From NCBI GenBank assembly GCA_963676865.2, contig CAXXSS010000001.1, positions 1,240,001-1,304,000 on the forward strand: 64,000 nt of DNA. Reading direction: 5' to 3'. This document shows positions 40,897 through 50,128 of the stretch, piece by piece (the first letter of the stretch is position 1; each line of letters begins with the position of its first letter). The stretch comes from JAAYUD01 sp963676865 (GTDB lineage: Bacteria; Bacteroidota; Bacteroidia; Bacteroidales; Bacteroidaceae). Position numbers and translations under genes: made by a program. The notes under the pieces were generated by a model that was given only the letters and a program-made list of their open reading frames with translations, had not been told where the DNA came from and ran no database searches.

Positions 40897-40904
40897 TATA
40901 TTTG
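40897..40904 (+). promoter_or_regulatory. -7 promoter box of the DUF2156 gene
   Basis: TATATTTG, a perfect TAnnTTTG match 76 bp before ATG 40981. The -33 is weak. Confidence 0.55.
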
Positions 40905-40980
40905 TTCCAATTAATACAAAAGCAACCACAAACGAACGAACTATTTGATCGTACATAGATGCTTTACTGTGCAGAATGTT

Positions 40981-41901
40981 ATGAATATACCTTTTAAAGA
41001 ATTATCAATATCGGACAAATCCACTGTTCTACGATATACCGCCAATGGCAAACGGCGTAACTGTGACCTCTCCTTCTCAAATCTCTGTAGTTGGAGATTT
41101 AATTACCATACCCAGTTAGCAATATGGAAAGAGTGCTTGCTGTTCAAATTCTGGATGGATGACAAAACGCTGGCATATATGATGCCCCTAGGCGAAGGCG
41201 ATTTAAAGTCCGTATTAAAAGACATGGTAGAAGACTCCCAAAGAGAGGGACAGGTGTTCCGAATGCTGGGAGTATGTTCTGATATGTGTGCACGATTGGA
41301 AGAACTTTATTATAACGATTTCAACTTTATCCACACCAGAGATTATGACGACTACATATACTTACGTACCGATCTTGCCGAATTGAAAGGCAAAAGCTAC
41401 CAATCGAAACGTAACTTTGTCAACCGCTTCAAGCGAAACAACAGCTATGAATATCTTCCTATTACGGCAGCTCACATAGACGAATGTCTGGCATTAGAGG
41501 CTCAATGGTTTGAAGTAAACAACGGCGTGATGGACAAAAGCACCACTGCAGAACGCAAAGCACTGACTTATGCCCTACAGCACTTCAACGAATTAGGACT
41601 TACGGGCGGACTCTTACGGATAGAAGGCCGAATCGTCGCATTCACTTTCGGAATGCCTATCAACCATGATACGTTCGGCGTACATGTCGAAAAAGCAGAT
41701 ATATCGGTAGAAGGTTCTTATGCTATGATAAACTGTGAATTTGCCAATCATATTCCAGAACAATATATTTATTTAAACAGAGAAGAAGATCTGGGCGTCG
41801 AAGGACTGCGCACGGCAAAACTCTCCTATCACCCCACCATCCTTCTCAAAAAATTCATAGCTACTCTAAAAGAACAACAATCGGAAATGATTAATTGGTA
41901 A
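40981..41901 (+). CDS. DUF2156 (LPG_synthase C-terminal-like) acyl/aminoacyl transferase
   Basis: A 306-aa protein with two GNAT-like halves, as in the C-terminal domain of phosphatidylglycerol lysyltransferases. DDYIYLRTDLAELKGKSYQS and KRNFVNRFKR are the conserved basic segment; YIYLNREEDLGVEGLRTAKL is typical of the C-terminus. It has no membrane helices, so it is a stand-alone soluble member whose substrate is unknown. The frame extends to a TTG at 40945, but ATG 40981 gives the conserved start. A GNAT gene follows after 22 bp, so the two probably work together. Confidence 0.85.
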   Translation: MNIPFKELSISDKSTVLRYTANGKRRNCDLSFSNLCSWRFNYHTQLAIWKECLLFKFWMDDKTLAYMMPLGEGDLKSVLKDMVEDSQREGQVFRMLGVCSDMCARLEELYYNDFNFIHTRDYDDYIYLRTDLAELKGKSYQSKRNFVNRFKRNNSYEYLPITAAHIDECLALEAQWFEVNNGVMDKSTTAERKALTYALQHFNELGLTGGLLRIEGRIVAFTFGMPINHDTFGVHVEKADISVEGSYAMINCEFANHIPEQYIYLNREEDLGVEGLRTAKLSYHPTILLKKFIATLKEQQSEMINW

Positions 41902-41923
41902 ACATTAAAATAAAGACTAACAA

Positions 41924-42946
41924 ATGAATAATACTATCCGTAAACAAGTAAAAGAGTTGTGGAAACTTTGCTTTGATGATAACGAAAAATTTATTGACCT
42001 GTATTTTAATCTTCGTTTCAATCAGAACGTCAATATATCCATCGAAAGCGGTAACCAGATTATAGCCGCGCTACAAATGCTTCCTTACTCTCTTACATAC
42101 TATGGCGAAGATTTTAAAACATCCTATATATCGGGAGCATGCACCCATCCAGATTATCGCAATAGAGGTGTAATGCATAGACTAATAGGCAGCGCCTTAG
42201 CTCAAATGTCAGCAGAAGGAACAGTCTTTAGCACCCTCATTCCTGCCGAAGAGTGGCTTTACGATTATTATGCGAAACTAGGATTTGCTTCCGTATTCGA
42301 CTATTCAATGCGTGAGATTATCTATGCGCCACTAAAACAAGGTTGCAGCAAGATAGAACGAATATCCGAATTTCGACCGGATATATACAAATATCTCAAT
42401 TTCAAGATGCACAAGCGCGATTTTTGTATCCAGCATTCGGACAATGATATAAAAGTGGTAATGGAAGACATAAAAGTAGAAGATAACGGAAGTGTTTGGG
42501 CTGCATCCAGAGAAAGCAACATCGTAGGGGTCATGTTTGTTTACAAAGAAAAAGGCACCAATTATATAGTCGAACTAGTAGCCGACACAAACAAAGTGAA
42601 ACAAGAGCTCATTCAAGCAATATGCAATATAGATCCTCATGCTCCATTAAAATTAATAACTCCTGTCAACGAAAAGGAGGAACATATCAAACACGGTATG
42701 ATTCGTATCATTAACGTTCCGAAGGCCTTGCAATTCTTCACCATACATCATCCGGACATTATCATGAATCTGACTGTCAACGACCCGATGCTCTCTTCAA
42801 ACAACAGTTATTATTATTTGTATAAGGGAAGATGCATGGTCAGCAAAGAAAAATTGCCGGGCAAACACACTGAATTCACGATGACGCAATTGGCAGAATT
42901 TATTTTTGAAGGAACTCATCCCTATATGAGTTTAATGATGGACTAA
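41924..42946 (+). CDS. GNAT-family N-acetyltransferase
   Basis: A 340-aa protein with an N-terminal GNAT domain. The acetyl-CoA-binding motif is SGACTHPDYRNRGVMHRLIG (about 76-95), and the C-terminal half resembles the Eis-type sterol-carrier-like fold only loosely. It probably acetylates a small molecule or protein amine; the substrate is unknown. It is cotranscribed with the DUF2156 gene, and its stop overlaps the converging cdaA gene by 4 bp. Confidence 0.85.
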   Translation: MNNTIRKQVKELWKLCFDDNEKFIDLYFNLRFNQNVNISIESGNQIIAALQMLPYSLTYYGEDFKTSYISGACTHPDYRNRGVMHRLIGSALAQMSAEGTVFSTLIPAEEWLYDYYAKLGFASVFDYSMREIIYAPLKQGCSKIERISEFRPDIYKYLNFKMHKRDFCIQHSDNDIKVVMEDIKVEDNGSVWAASRESNIVGVMFVYKEKGTNYIVELVADTNKVKQELIQAICNIDPHAPLKLITPVNEKEEHIKHGMIRIINVPKALQFFTIHHPDIIMNLTVNDPMLSSNNSYYYLYKGRCMVSKEKLPGKHTEFTMTQLAEFIFEGTHPYMSLMMD

Positions 42947-43707
42947 TCGCACGATGTAAGCCTACGCTCAAGCTCTTCTGCATTTAGCCGCAAATAGTAT
43001 TGTCCTCTGTAGGCTACCGATATAGCGCCGGTTTCTTCGGATACAATAATAGCCTGTGCATCTGATTCTTGAGAGACACCTAATGCGGCCCTGTGGCGCA
43101 ATCCCAATTCTTTTGGGATGTCCAAATTATGTGACACCGGCAATATACACCCCGCAGCCTTGATACGTCTTTTACTGATTATCATAGCTCCGTCGTGAAG
43201 TGGGCTGTTCTTGAAAAAGATATTTTCAATAAGACGTTGGTTTATCTTTGCATCAATATCTTCACCCGTTCCGACAATTTCATTCAACGGAAAATTTCGT
43301 TCTATCACAATTAGCGCCCCTATCCTACGCTTAGACATATTCATACAAGCTAACACGATAGGCATTATATCGTCATGGCTCACCATTTCTTGTTTAACCC
43401 CCGCAAAGAGTTTCACCAATGCACTGACATGCTGGTGCGAACCGATAAGCAACAAGAAACGGCGTATTTCGTCTTGGAATAATATAACAAGCACCAATAC
43501 ACCGACGCTGACGAACTTATCTAAGATGGAGCCCAGTAAACGCATTTCGAGCACCTGGGTCACTAAAAGCCATATAACAACAAATATCAGTATACCAGCA
43601 AACACATTGATAGACCCCGACGACCGCATCACCTTATAAGAATAATAAAGCAATATAGCCACCAACAGAATATCAATAAAGTCCTTTATACCGAAAGTAA
43701 TAAACAC
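42943..43707 (-). CDS. cdaA: Diadenylate cyclase CdaA
   Basis: Makes c-di-AMP from two ATP at the membrane. Its 254 aa comprise three N-terminal membrane helices (DILLVAILLYYSYKV; NVFAGILIFVVIWLLVT; VGVLVLVILF) and a DAC domain with the catalytic DGA (172-174 in NSPLHDGAMII) and RHR (204-206 in GLRHRAALG). It lies 8 bp after folP and is clearly cotranscribed with it. No CdaR gene is present. c-di-AMP in this group is expected to control ion transport, cell-wall balance or stress. Confidence 0.95.
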   Translation of the reverse strand: MFITFGIKDFIDILLVAILLYYSYKVMRSSGSINVFAGILIFVVIWLLVTQVLEMRLLGSILDKFVSVGVLVLVILFQDEIRRFLLLIGSHQHVSALVKLFAGVKQEMVSHDDIMPIVLACMNMSKRRIGALIVIERNFPLNEIVGTGEDIDAKINQRLIENIFFKNSPLHDGAMIISKRRIKAAGCILPVSHNLDIPKELGLRHRAALGVSQESDAQAIIVSEETGAISVAYRGQYYLRLNAEELERRLTSCD

Positions 43708-43715
43708 AACAATAT

Positions 43716-44570
43716 TTATTTAGCGTTTGTACACTCTTTCATTTTCTCTACTATCTTTATAGCCTCAACTGCCTGACGAACATCATGCACCCTCAAAATA
43801 TCCGCCCCCTTCATTAAAGCGATCGTATTGAGTACGGTCGTACCATTTAATGATTCAGCAGGAGTATTGCCAAACAATTTAAATATCATAGACTTACGAG
43901 ACACACCAACCAAGATAGGCATATCGAATATTTTGAAGTCCTCCAAATGTCCCATCAGTTCATAATTATGTTCCAACGTTTTGGCAAACCCAAATCCCGG
44001 ATCAATAATAATATCATTCACACCAAGTTCTTTCAACTGCTGAGTACGAACTGAAAAATAGAATAGCATCTCACGCATCATATCTTCATAGTGAGGCTTT
44101 TGTTGCATTGTTTGAGGCGTACCTTTCATATGCATCAAAATGTAAGGGACACGAAGTTTGGCTACTCTTTGAAACATTTCACTATCGAGCTCGCCCCCCG
44201 AAATATCATTAATCATCGCAACCCCATACTCTTCAACACACATCGATGCGACATCGGCACGAAAGGTATCAACCGAAACAGCTGCATTGGGAGCAACCCT
44301 ATTAATAATTTCCAGACCTTTGCGCAAGCGACTCATTTCTTCTTTTGCAGACACATCGACAGCATTTGGACGAGAAGAATAAGCCCCAATATCAATAATA
44401 GAAGCACCTTCACCTATAATTTGCAAAACCCTTTTCTCGATTTCTCCGTCTCCTTGTGCTCTACTGTCAGAGTAGAAAGAATCGGGCGTAACATTCAGAA
44501 TACCCATTACCAATGGGGTGGTCAGTCCAAATAATGAACCGTTGATATTAATGCTATGATTCTCTTTCAT
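43716..44570 (-). CDS. folP: Dihydropteroate synthase
   Basis: Condenses 6-hydroxymethyl-dihydropterin pyrophosphate with p-aminobenzoate in folate synthesis. About 284 aa. DHPS signatures are MGILNVTPDSFYSDSR, GASIIDIGAYSSRPN, the pABA-binding region MINDISGG and IIDPGFGFAKTLEHN, with the C-terminal RVHDVRQAVEA. The frame extends to 44612, but ATG 44570 (MKENHSININ) gives the usual length. It is the first gene of the folP-cdaA pair. It is the target of sulfonamides; no resistance change can be judged from sequence alone. Confidence 0.95.
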   Translation of the reverse strand: MKENHSININGSLFGLTTPLVMGILNVTPDSFYSDSRAQGDGEIEKRVLQIIGEGASIIDIGAYSSRPNAVDVSAKEEMSRLRKGLEIINRVAPNAAVSVDTFRADVASMCVEEYGVAMINDISGGELDSEMFQRVAKLRVPYILMHMKGTPQTMQQKPHYEDMMREMLFYFSVRTQQLKELGVNDIIIDPGFGFAKTLEHNYELMGHLEDFKIFDMPILVGVSRKSMIFKLFGNTPAESLNGTTVLNTIALMKGADILRVHDVRQAVEAIKIVEKMKECTNAK

Positions 44571-44612
44571 CTTCTTACTGATATTAATTGATACAAAGAT
44601 AATGCAAGTCAA

Positions 44613-44992
44613 AGACTATAAAAAATAAATTCATTTATTTTTACTATTAACATGGATTCATACGACAATTGATCATATTATAGAATCATTTTCTCCTTTT
44701 CATAGATAAATCTTCCTGGCTATCACTTGCCACAAAATACGATATTGAATGATAAACATCGATTATTCAATATATTAATTCAGCCCCATATGATACTCAA
44801 ACAATAAATTAATAAAACTTTTATTCACCATTTTCCATCTTTTATTTTACTAATCCATGAAAATCTTTTATTTTTGTAGAATAATATAGACTAAAGGGAA
44901 TTATGGTTCAAAGAAATAATAGCACACAATAATGCCTTTGAACAAAAAAGCCAAAGCAAAGAGACTATAAATATATACTATTTGACAATATT
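44613..44992 (+). promoter_or_regulatory. Intergenic region with promoter for DUF3822-rsmD
   Basis: A 380-bp AT-rich gap between divergent genes. TATTTTTG at 44869-44876 is a perfect -7 box facing the DUF3822 gene. No other feature is clear. Confidence 0.5.
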
Positions 44993-45745
44993 TTGAACGA
45001 AGACAATTTTGACATATTATCTATCCGCTTGAATGCCGATTGCTTTAAATATGCTACATTCAATGACGTTGAGCAAGAGATCTCCGAAACATTTATATGG
45101 AAAACAGATGTTTCACTATCGCTAACAGCAAATCTTCGCAAGTTCTTTCAAGAAAATGAAGAATTATGCAATTGCCAACAAGCGCTTATTAAGCTGGAGA
45201 GCACCCGTTACGTTACCGTTCCAATCGAACTGTTCAACGAAGCTGATGCCGAAGTATTCTTCTACCACAACCATACAAAACGAGAAAATGAAACGGTACT
45301 TTACAACAAACTAAAAAGTCCCGAAGTAGCAGTCGTTTATGGACTTGACACCAATGCTTATCATTTGCTAACAGCGCAATTTGTCCAAACCAATTTCATC
45401 GTACATATCTGCCCCATCTTAACCAAACTAGCAGAGAAAAGTCGGCAAGGTAACAACAAGAAAATGTATATCAGCCTTACTCCAGATTTTATCGATGTAG
45501 TTTGCTATGATTATGGGAAGCTTCTACTCGCCAATTCTTATATTTGCCGAGAGACGTCCGACCGGTTTTATTATATTATGTATGCATGGCTTCAAGTAGG
45601 ATTCGACCAAGAGAACGATGAGATTTCTTTTATAGGTAATATAACCGAGAAACCCAAATTGCTTGCTTCCATAGACAAATACATCAGACATCGCACAGAC
45701 ATTAGAACAATCGAGGAAAAAGATATAAAGGATATAAAACAATGA
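44993..45745 (+). CDS. DUF3822 family protein
   Basis: A 250-aa protein characteristic of Bacteroidota, always near rsmD. The ASKHA-like core is visible in VAVVYGLDTNAYHLLTAQF and KKMYISLTPDFIDVVCYDYG; the function is unknown. The first codon here is TTG and no ATG lies upstream in frame before the stop at 44939; the frame is open from 44942 and upstream residues (YKYILFDNI) could be translated from another non-ATG codon. The stop overlaps the rsmD ATG (ATGA), so translation of the two is coupled. Confidence 0.82.
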   Translation: MNEDNFDILSIRLNADCFKYATFNDVEQEISETFIWKTDVSLSLTANLRKFFQENEELCNCQQALIKLESTRYVTVPIELFNEADAEVFFYHNHTKRENETVLYNKLKSPEVAVVYGLDTNAYHLLTAQFVQTNFIVHICPILTKLAEKSRQGNNKKMYISLTPDFIDVVCYDYGKLLLANSYICRETSDRFYYIMYAWLQVGFDQENDEISFIGNITEKPKLLASIDKYIRHRTDIRTIEEKDIKDIKQ

Positions 45746-46272
45746 GAGTTATTAGCGGAATATACAAACATCGGCGCTTTGATATACCCAAAACATTTAA
45801 GGCCAGACCTACAACTGACTTTGCCAAAGAGAACCTATTCAATGTACTCTGTAATTACATTGATTTTGACAACATGTCGGCCCTCGACTTATTTTCGGGC
45901 ACGGGTAGCATCAGCCTCGAGTTGCTCTCACGAGGCTGTAGCCATGTGGTCAGTATAGAGAAAGACAGTACTCACTATTCTTTCATACGCAAAGTCATGA
46001 AAGAAATTCAAACAGAAAACTGCGTACCACTTAGAGGAGAAGTATTCCGATTTCTGAAAATCTGCCATGAAACCTATGATATTATCTTTGCAGACCCTCC
46101 TTATATTTTAAAAGGAATACCCCAATTACCAGATATTATTTTCGAACGCCAATTGCTCAAGCCCAATGGTATCTTTATTTTAGAACATGGCAAGGATCAT
46201 CAGTTTGATGCTCATCCCCACTTCTTTGAACATCGAGAATACGGCAGCGTAAATTTTTCCTTTTTTAAATAG
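45742..46272 (+). CDS. rsmD: 16S rRNA (guanine-N2) methyltransferase RsmD-like
   Basis: SAM-dependent enzyme that methylates G966 of 16S rRNA in the family prototype. 176 aa. Motif I is ALDLFSGTGSISLELLSRG, the catalytic motif IV is FADPPY, and the N-terminus MRVISGIYKHRRF is typical of RsmD. It overlaps the DUF3822 stop by 4 bp. It is intact and of normal length. Confidence 0.92.
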   Translation: MRVISGIYKHRRFDIPKTFKARPTTDFAKENLFNVLCNYIDFDNMSALDLFSGTGSISLELLSRGCSHVVSIEKDSTHYSFIRKVMKEIQTENCVPLRGEVFRFLKICHETYDIIFADPPYILKGIPQLPDIIFERQLLKPNGIFILEHGKDHQFDAHPHFFEHREYGSVNFSFFK

Positions 46273-46336
46273 CATACACGCAACATAATGCTTTTAAAGC
46301 ATCTCTATGAGTCGTTATCAGCGAAGAAAGTAATTA

Positions 46337-46408
46337 AAACTATTTTATTTCGTTGCGTTTAATCTATATTAACTTTATTCGCTTTTATATAAACTATTTT
46401 ATTTAGTT
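46337..46408 (+). promoter_or_regulatory. Direct repeat upstream of blaI, candidate BlaI sites
   Basis: AAACTATTTTATTTCGTT (46337-46354) and AAACTATTTTATTTAGTT (46391-46408) differ at one of 18 positions and start 54 bp apart, 43-115 bp before the blaI ATG. TAGTACTA (46434-46441) is a small palindrome near the start. Confidence 0.55.
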
Positions 46409-46451
46409 ATTTGCAATACAAAAGTAAATAATATAGTACTAAAGGCGAAAG

Positions 46452-46826
46452 ATGATGCTTACTAAATTAACTGCAAGGGAAGAAGAAATCATGAATTTCT
46501 TCTGGGACAAAGGTCCTCTATATGTCAAAGACATTATAGGTTTTTATAACGAACCTAAACCTCACTTCAATACAATCTCAACTTTTGTGCGAGAACTAGA
46601 GTCGAAGGGCTTTGTTTCACACCAAGCCAAGGGGCTTTCTTATCAGTACTGTCCTACCATATCCAGACAAGATTATTCCAAACGAACTTTGCGAGGAGTG
46701 ATAGAAAATTATTTCGACAAGTCGTATCTTAGTGCCGTCTCTGCATTAGTCAAAGAAGAAGACATCTCACTTGAAGAGTTGAAACAGCTCATTAAAGATA
46801 TCGAATCGGCAGAAAAGAAATACTAA
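46452..46826 (+). CDS. blaI: BlaI/MecI-type repressor
   Basis: A 124-aa winged-helix repressor. The DNA-binding part is KLTAREEEIMNFFWDKGPLY followed by HFNTISTFVRELESKGFVSH, and the C-terminal dimerisation helices are in the last 45 residues. BlaI proteins are inactivated by proteolysis when the M56 sensor peptidase is triggered. The partner gene follows after 13 bp. No beta-lactamase gene is adjacent, so the regulon may be wall or envelope stress rather than resistance. Confidence 0.9.
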   Translation: MMLTKLTAREEEIMNFFWDKGPLYVKDIIGFYNEPKPHFNTISTFVRELESKGFVSHQAKGLSYQYCPTISRQDYSKRTLRGVIENYFDKSYLSAVSALVKEEDISLEELKQLIKDIESAEKKY

Positions 46827-46839
46827 AATCTCCACTACC

Positions 46840-48528
46840 ATGGGAACAATATTGGCATATTTCATCAAATCAGCCTGCTGTCTCGCAGCATTCTACTTAT
46901 TCTATAAGTGGCTGTTAAGCAAAGAAACATTTCATCACTTTAACCGCTTTGTATTGCTCAGTCTGTTACTCATTTCGGCAACATTACCCTTTATACAAAT
47001 CAGTTTGCACACGACTGTTCAACAGGCCCAATTTATGATAGGCAACCTCATGATGCAAGTTGTCGACGAAACAGGTAGCGCTCCTACTTTTCAATGGCAA
47101 TGGCTACTTATCGTTACTTACCTGTTGGGATGCTTATGCTACGCTACTATAACATTTATCTCTTACTTGCGACTCTACAAAACGATACATCGTACTACTT
47201 CTGAGCCTTTGCCGGATAATCCGCGCATACGGCTTATACTTTCAGAGAAAGAAGTGAGTTCATTTAGTTGGATGAATTATATTGTTATATCGAAGGCCGA
47301 CTACAAAGAAAATGGCGCCGCAATCATTACTCACGAAAGCGCTCACATCCACTACAAGCATTCCATCGACATACTCATTGCAGATGTCTGCATCATGTTC
47401 CAATGGTTTAATCCTGCTGTATGGCTCATCAAGAAAGAGATACAGAATATCCATGAGTTCGAAGCCGACGAAGCAGTTCTAAAGTCGGGTATTTGCGCAA
47501 GAAATTATCAATTATTATTAATAAAGAAAGCCGTTGGCACAAGGCTCTACTCTATGGCCAACAGCTTTAATCACAGTTCACTTAAAAAACGTATCACTAT
47601 GATGTTAAAAAGAAAATCCAATCCGTGGGCACGGCTGAAGTATGCTTATATACTTCCACTTGCAGCTATCTCTGTAGCTACACTTGCCAATGCCAAAGTA
47701 TCCGAACCGCTCAATGCACTTTCGGAAGTCAAAGTTAGCGATTTATCTGATTACTTGATTCAAAAATCAGAAAAATCTAATGCCGTTGCAATTAAGACGC
47801 CCTACTTGTCGTTGCCCGAAACTCAAAAGCCACAAAAGAAAATCAAATTCACAAGGCCTGATGTAGTCTATGATATGGTAGAAGAACAACCTAAATACCC
47901 GGGTGGAGTAGCAGCAATGATGAATTACCTATCGGCAAACATCAAATATCCAAATTCGGCTAAACAAAAAGGCATTGAAGGTAAAGTTTTGGTTCAGTTC
48001 GTTGTCGACAAATCAGGAATAATTCGTAATTACAAAGTAATCCGTAGTATTAATACAGATCTCGACAAAGAAGCCATTCGAGTGGTTAAAAATATGCCAA
48101 AATGGACTCCAGGTATGCAAAAAGGGAAAAAAGTATCTGTTAGATACACACTTCCCATCAGTTTTCAATTAACCAATAGCAAACGAAACATATCTACAGT
48201 TGAACATTCTAATAAAATATACGAAATGGTAGAAGAAATGCCCGAATTTCAAGGAGGGCAGAAGGGACTAATAGAGTATATTAGTTCTAAAGTAAAATAT
48301 CCAGAAGTAGCAGCAAAAGCAGGTATAGAAGGAAATATTATCTGCCAATTTACTATTGAAAAGAATGGTAGTATCTCAGATATTAAAGTTGTCCGCCCTA
48401 TAAATGAATATTTGGACAAAGAAGCAATAAGAGCAATAAGTTCAATGCCTAAATGGAAACCAGGAAAAATGAAAGGAGAAAATGTTGCAGTCAGGTACAC
48501 ATTGCCCATAAACTTCAACCTTCAATGA
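46840..48528 (+). CDS. BlaR1-like M56 metallopeptidase with two TonB C-terminal domains
   Basis: A 562-aa membrane protein. Residues ~1-120 have three membrane helices. The zinc motif HESAH (165-169) with EADEAVLKSG further on is the M56 peptidase site. A fourth membrane segment lies near 265-285. Two consecutive TonB_C-like domains (about 345-450 and 465-562) repeat the pattern PGG..YLS..IKYP...GIEGKVLVQFVV...PKWTPG. It probably senses an envelope signal and cleaves BlaI. The TonB_C repeats replace the penicillin-binding domain of BlaR1, so the signal is unlikely to be a beta-lactam bound in the classical way. Confidence 0.9.
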   Translation: MGTILAYFIKSACCLAAFYLFYKWLLSKETFHHFNRFVLLSLLLISATLPFIQISLHTTVQQAQFMIGNLMMQVVDETGSAPTFQWQWLLIVTYLLGCLCYATITFISYLRLYKTIHRTTSEPLPDNPRIRLILSEKEVSSFSWMNYIVISKADYKENGAAIITHESAHIHYKHSIDILIADVCIMFQWFNPAVWLIKKEIQNIHEFEADEAVLKSGICARNYQLLLIKKAVGTRLYSMANSFNHSSLKKRITMMLKRKSNPWARLKYAYILPLAAISVATLANAKVSEPLNALSEVKVSDLSDYLIQKSEKSNAVAIKTPYLSLPETQKPQKKIKFTRPDVVYDMVEEQPKYPGGVAAMMNYLSANIKYPNSAKQKGIEGKVLVQFVVDKSGIIRNYKVIRSINTDLDKEAIRVVKNMPKWTPGMQKGKKVSVRYTLPISFQLTNSKRNISTVEHSNKIYEMVEEMPEFQGGQKGLIEYISSKVKYPEVAAKAGIEGNIICQFTIEKNGSISDIKVVRPINEYLDKEAIRAISSMPKWKPGKMKGENVAVRYTLPINFNLQ

Positions 48529-48596
48529 CTTTCAAAGGAGATTCCGAAAACCAATTCATAACCTACAAATAAAGACTCTCTCTCCTTAATTTATTT

Positions 48597-48627
48597 AGAC
48601 TGTACCGGAGTGTATTCGGTACAGTCT
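48597..48627 (+). terminator. Hairpin between M56 gene and GLPGLI gene
   Basis: AGACTGTACCG and CGGTACAGTCT form an 11-bp stem with a 9-nt loop, 16 bp upstream of the GLPGLI ATG. No U-run follows. It may be an attenuator or processing site. Confidence 0.5.
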
Positions 48628-48643
48628 CCTAAATACTAAAGAT

Positions 48644-49477
48644 ATGCACAACAAATTGTTTTTTCTTTTAGCAGCTCTAATTAGCATGCCATTATTTGCC
48701 CAAACGAGCAAAGATATTGAGTCGGCTTCAATAGAATGCCAATACCAAGTAGTGCAACAAAAAGATACAATACAACACAATAAAATCTCCGAAGATCGGA
48801 TTATTCTTCGAATAGGCAAGAATGTTAGCCAATCTTTTAACTATAACCGCTTCTATTCGGACTCTTTGAACAGCACTCCTAATGGAAGAAAACAATGGGG
48901 AGAGATGATGATCAGAAACATCAAAAAACGACAATACAACAACATGCCTTTGGCGCATACAACGGTAAGTGAATATGTTTATAAAAATTACCCCAAAGGG
49001 AAAATGACATGTACCGATGTATTTCTCACATCTGGCTATCAATATGAAGAAGATATACCAACACAACAGTGGCAGCCCTTAGACTCGATTAAACAAATAT
49101 TAGGCTATACATGTCAAAAGGCACAATGTGATTTCAGAGGTAGACATTATATTGCTTGGTTTACAACAGATATTCCTGTCAATGAAGGGCCATGGAAGTT
49201 TTATGGATTGCCAGGACTAATCATGGAAGTATATGATAGTCATAACGAATATCATTTTACCATCTTAACTTTAAAGCAAAATAATGTTTCTCCCATATGC
49301 TTTTATCATTATGAAAAACAAACAAAAATAGATAGAAAGGTTTTCTTTAAGCAGGTACAAAAGTTCGGGAGAAGCAAAAATAAAGGAGCCCTAATAGAAG
49401 CATCAACAGATATCAAATTAGGGTTATCTGACTTACCCACTCAAGTATCCAATTATGACATGCTCGAAAAATACTAA
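48644..49477 (+). CDS. GLPGLI family protein
   Basis: An exported 277-aa protein. The signal peptide is MHNKLFFLLAALISMPLFAQ. The family name motif appears as FYGLPGLIMEV (about 187-197), in the segment after KQILGYTCQKAQCDFRGRHY and AWFTTDIPVNEGPWKF. GLPGLI proteins are periplasmic, restricted to Bacteroidota, and of unknown function; many lie near TonB-linked or M56 genes, as here. It is followed 12 bp later by a lipoprotein gene and is probably cotranscribed with it. Confidence 0.9.
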   Translation: MHNKLFFLLAALISMPLFAQTSKDIESASIECQYQVVQQKDTIQHNKISEDRIILRIGKNVSQSFNYNRFYSDSLNSTPNGRKQWGEMMIRNIKKRQYNNMPLAHTTVSEYVYKNYPKGKMTCTDVFLTSGYQYEEDIPTQQWQPLDSIKQILGYTCQKAQCDFRGRHYIAWFTTDIPVNEGPWKFYGLPGLIMEVYDSHNEYHFTILTLKQNNVSPICFYHYEKQTKIDRKVFFKQVQKFGRSKNKGALIEASTDIKLGLSDLPTQVSNYDMLEKY

Positions 49478-49489
49478 ATAGCCCTGATC

Positions 49490-50047
49490 ATGAAACAATA
49501 TTTATTATACATATCATTCCTCATTACATTTTCTTCGTGCAGTAGTTATCACTTCATGAAAAACGGGATGTGGATGGTAGATCAAAAGCATTCTACCATA
49601 AGAGAGGTATCTCAACGAATGTTATTCAATCTAGATACCTTAAATTCTTTATCAACAGATACTTTGAATGTTATTACTCGCAAAAAAGACTTCCACAAAT
49701 ATGCAGGCAGCCGCCACCTTGTGCGATCTATTTTGAAACAGATTCCTCTAAAAGCCGATTCACTGTTATTCATCGTACCGGGCAAGCTGATTGTTTTTGA
49801 AAATATTACCGACAAATGGGATCCCGATTGTGATATTATATCCCCTGGGCAACAGAGAGAATATATAGGTTCGGTACACAATTCCTTAGTCAATCGAAAA
49901 ACCGGGCATGCATTTTATGCAGACAGAATGATAGTCAGAAATAAATGGATCTGTATTGTCTACCTTAACATACCAGAAGAGATAAGCAAAGGAATTAGCA
50001 GAACAATATTCAGAAGTAATCTGTATTTTCCAGAAGAAGAGCCATAA
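49490..50047 (+). CDS. Hypothetical lipoprotein next to GLPGLI
   Basis: A 185-aa exported protein with signal MKQYLLYISFLITFSSC and a Cys at 17 in an FSSC lipobox. The mature part is not recognised; it contains RHLVRSILKQIPLKADSLLF and NRKTGHAFYADRMIVR. It is the last gene of the blaI-M56-GLPGLI group and probably belongs to the same envelope function. It is intact. Confidence 0.7.
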   Translation: MKQYLLYISFLITFSSCSSYHFMKNGMWMVDQKHSTIREVSQRMLFNLDTLNSLSTDTLNVITRKKDFHKYAGSRHLVRSILKQIPLKADSLLFIVPGKLIVFENITDKWDPDCDIISPGQQREYIGSVHNSLVNRKTGHAFYADRMIVRNKWICIVYLNIPEEISKGISRTIFRSNLYFPEEEP

Positions 50048-50128
50048 TAAATCATCCCAACAAATAAGGACCTTACAAACTTAAATTCAAGAAAAGAAGA
50101 GTTGCAAAAAAGCTGTTCAAAAAACAGA

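Noticed and set aside
46452..48528. Beta-lactam resistance module
   Set aside because: BlaI and an M56 peptidase are present, but there is no beta-lactamase or penicillin-binding sensor domain in the neighbourhood.
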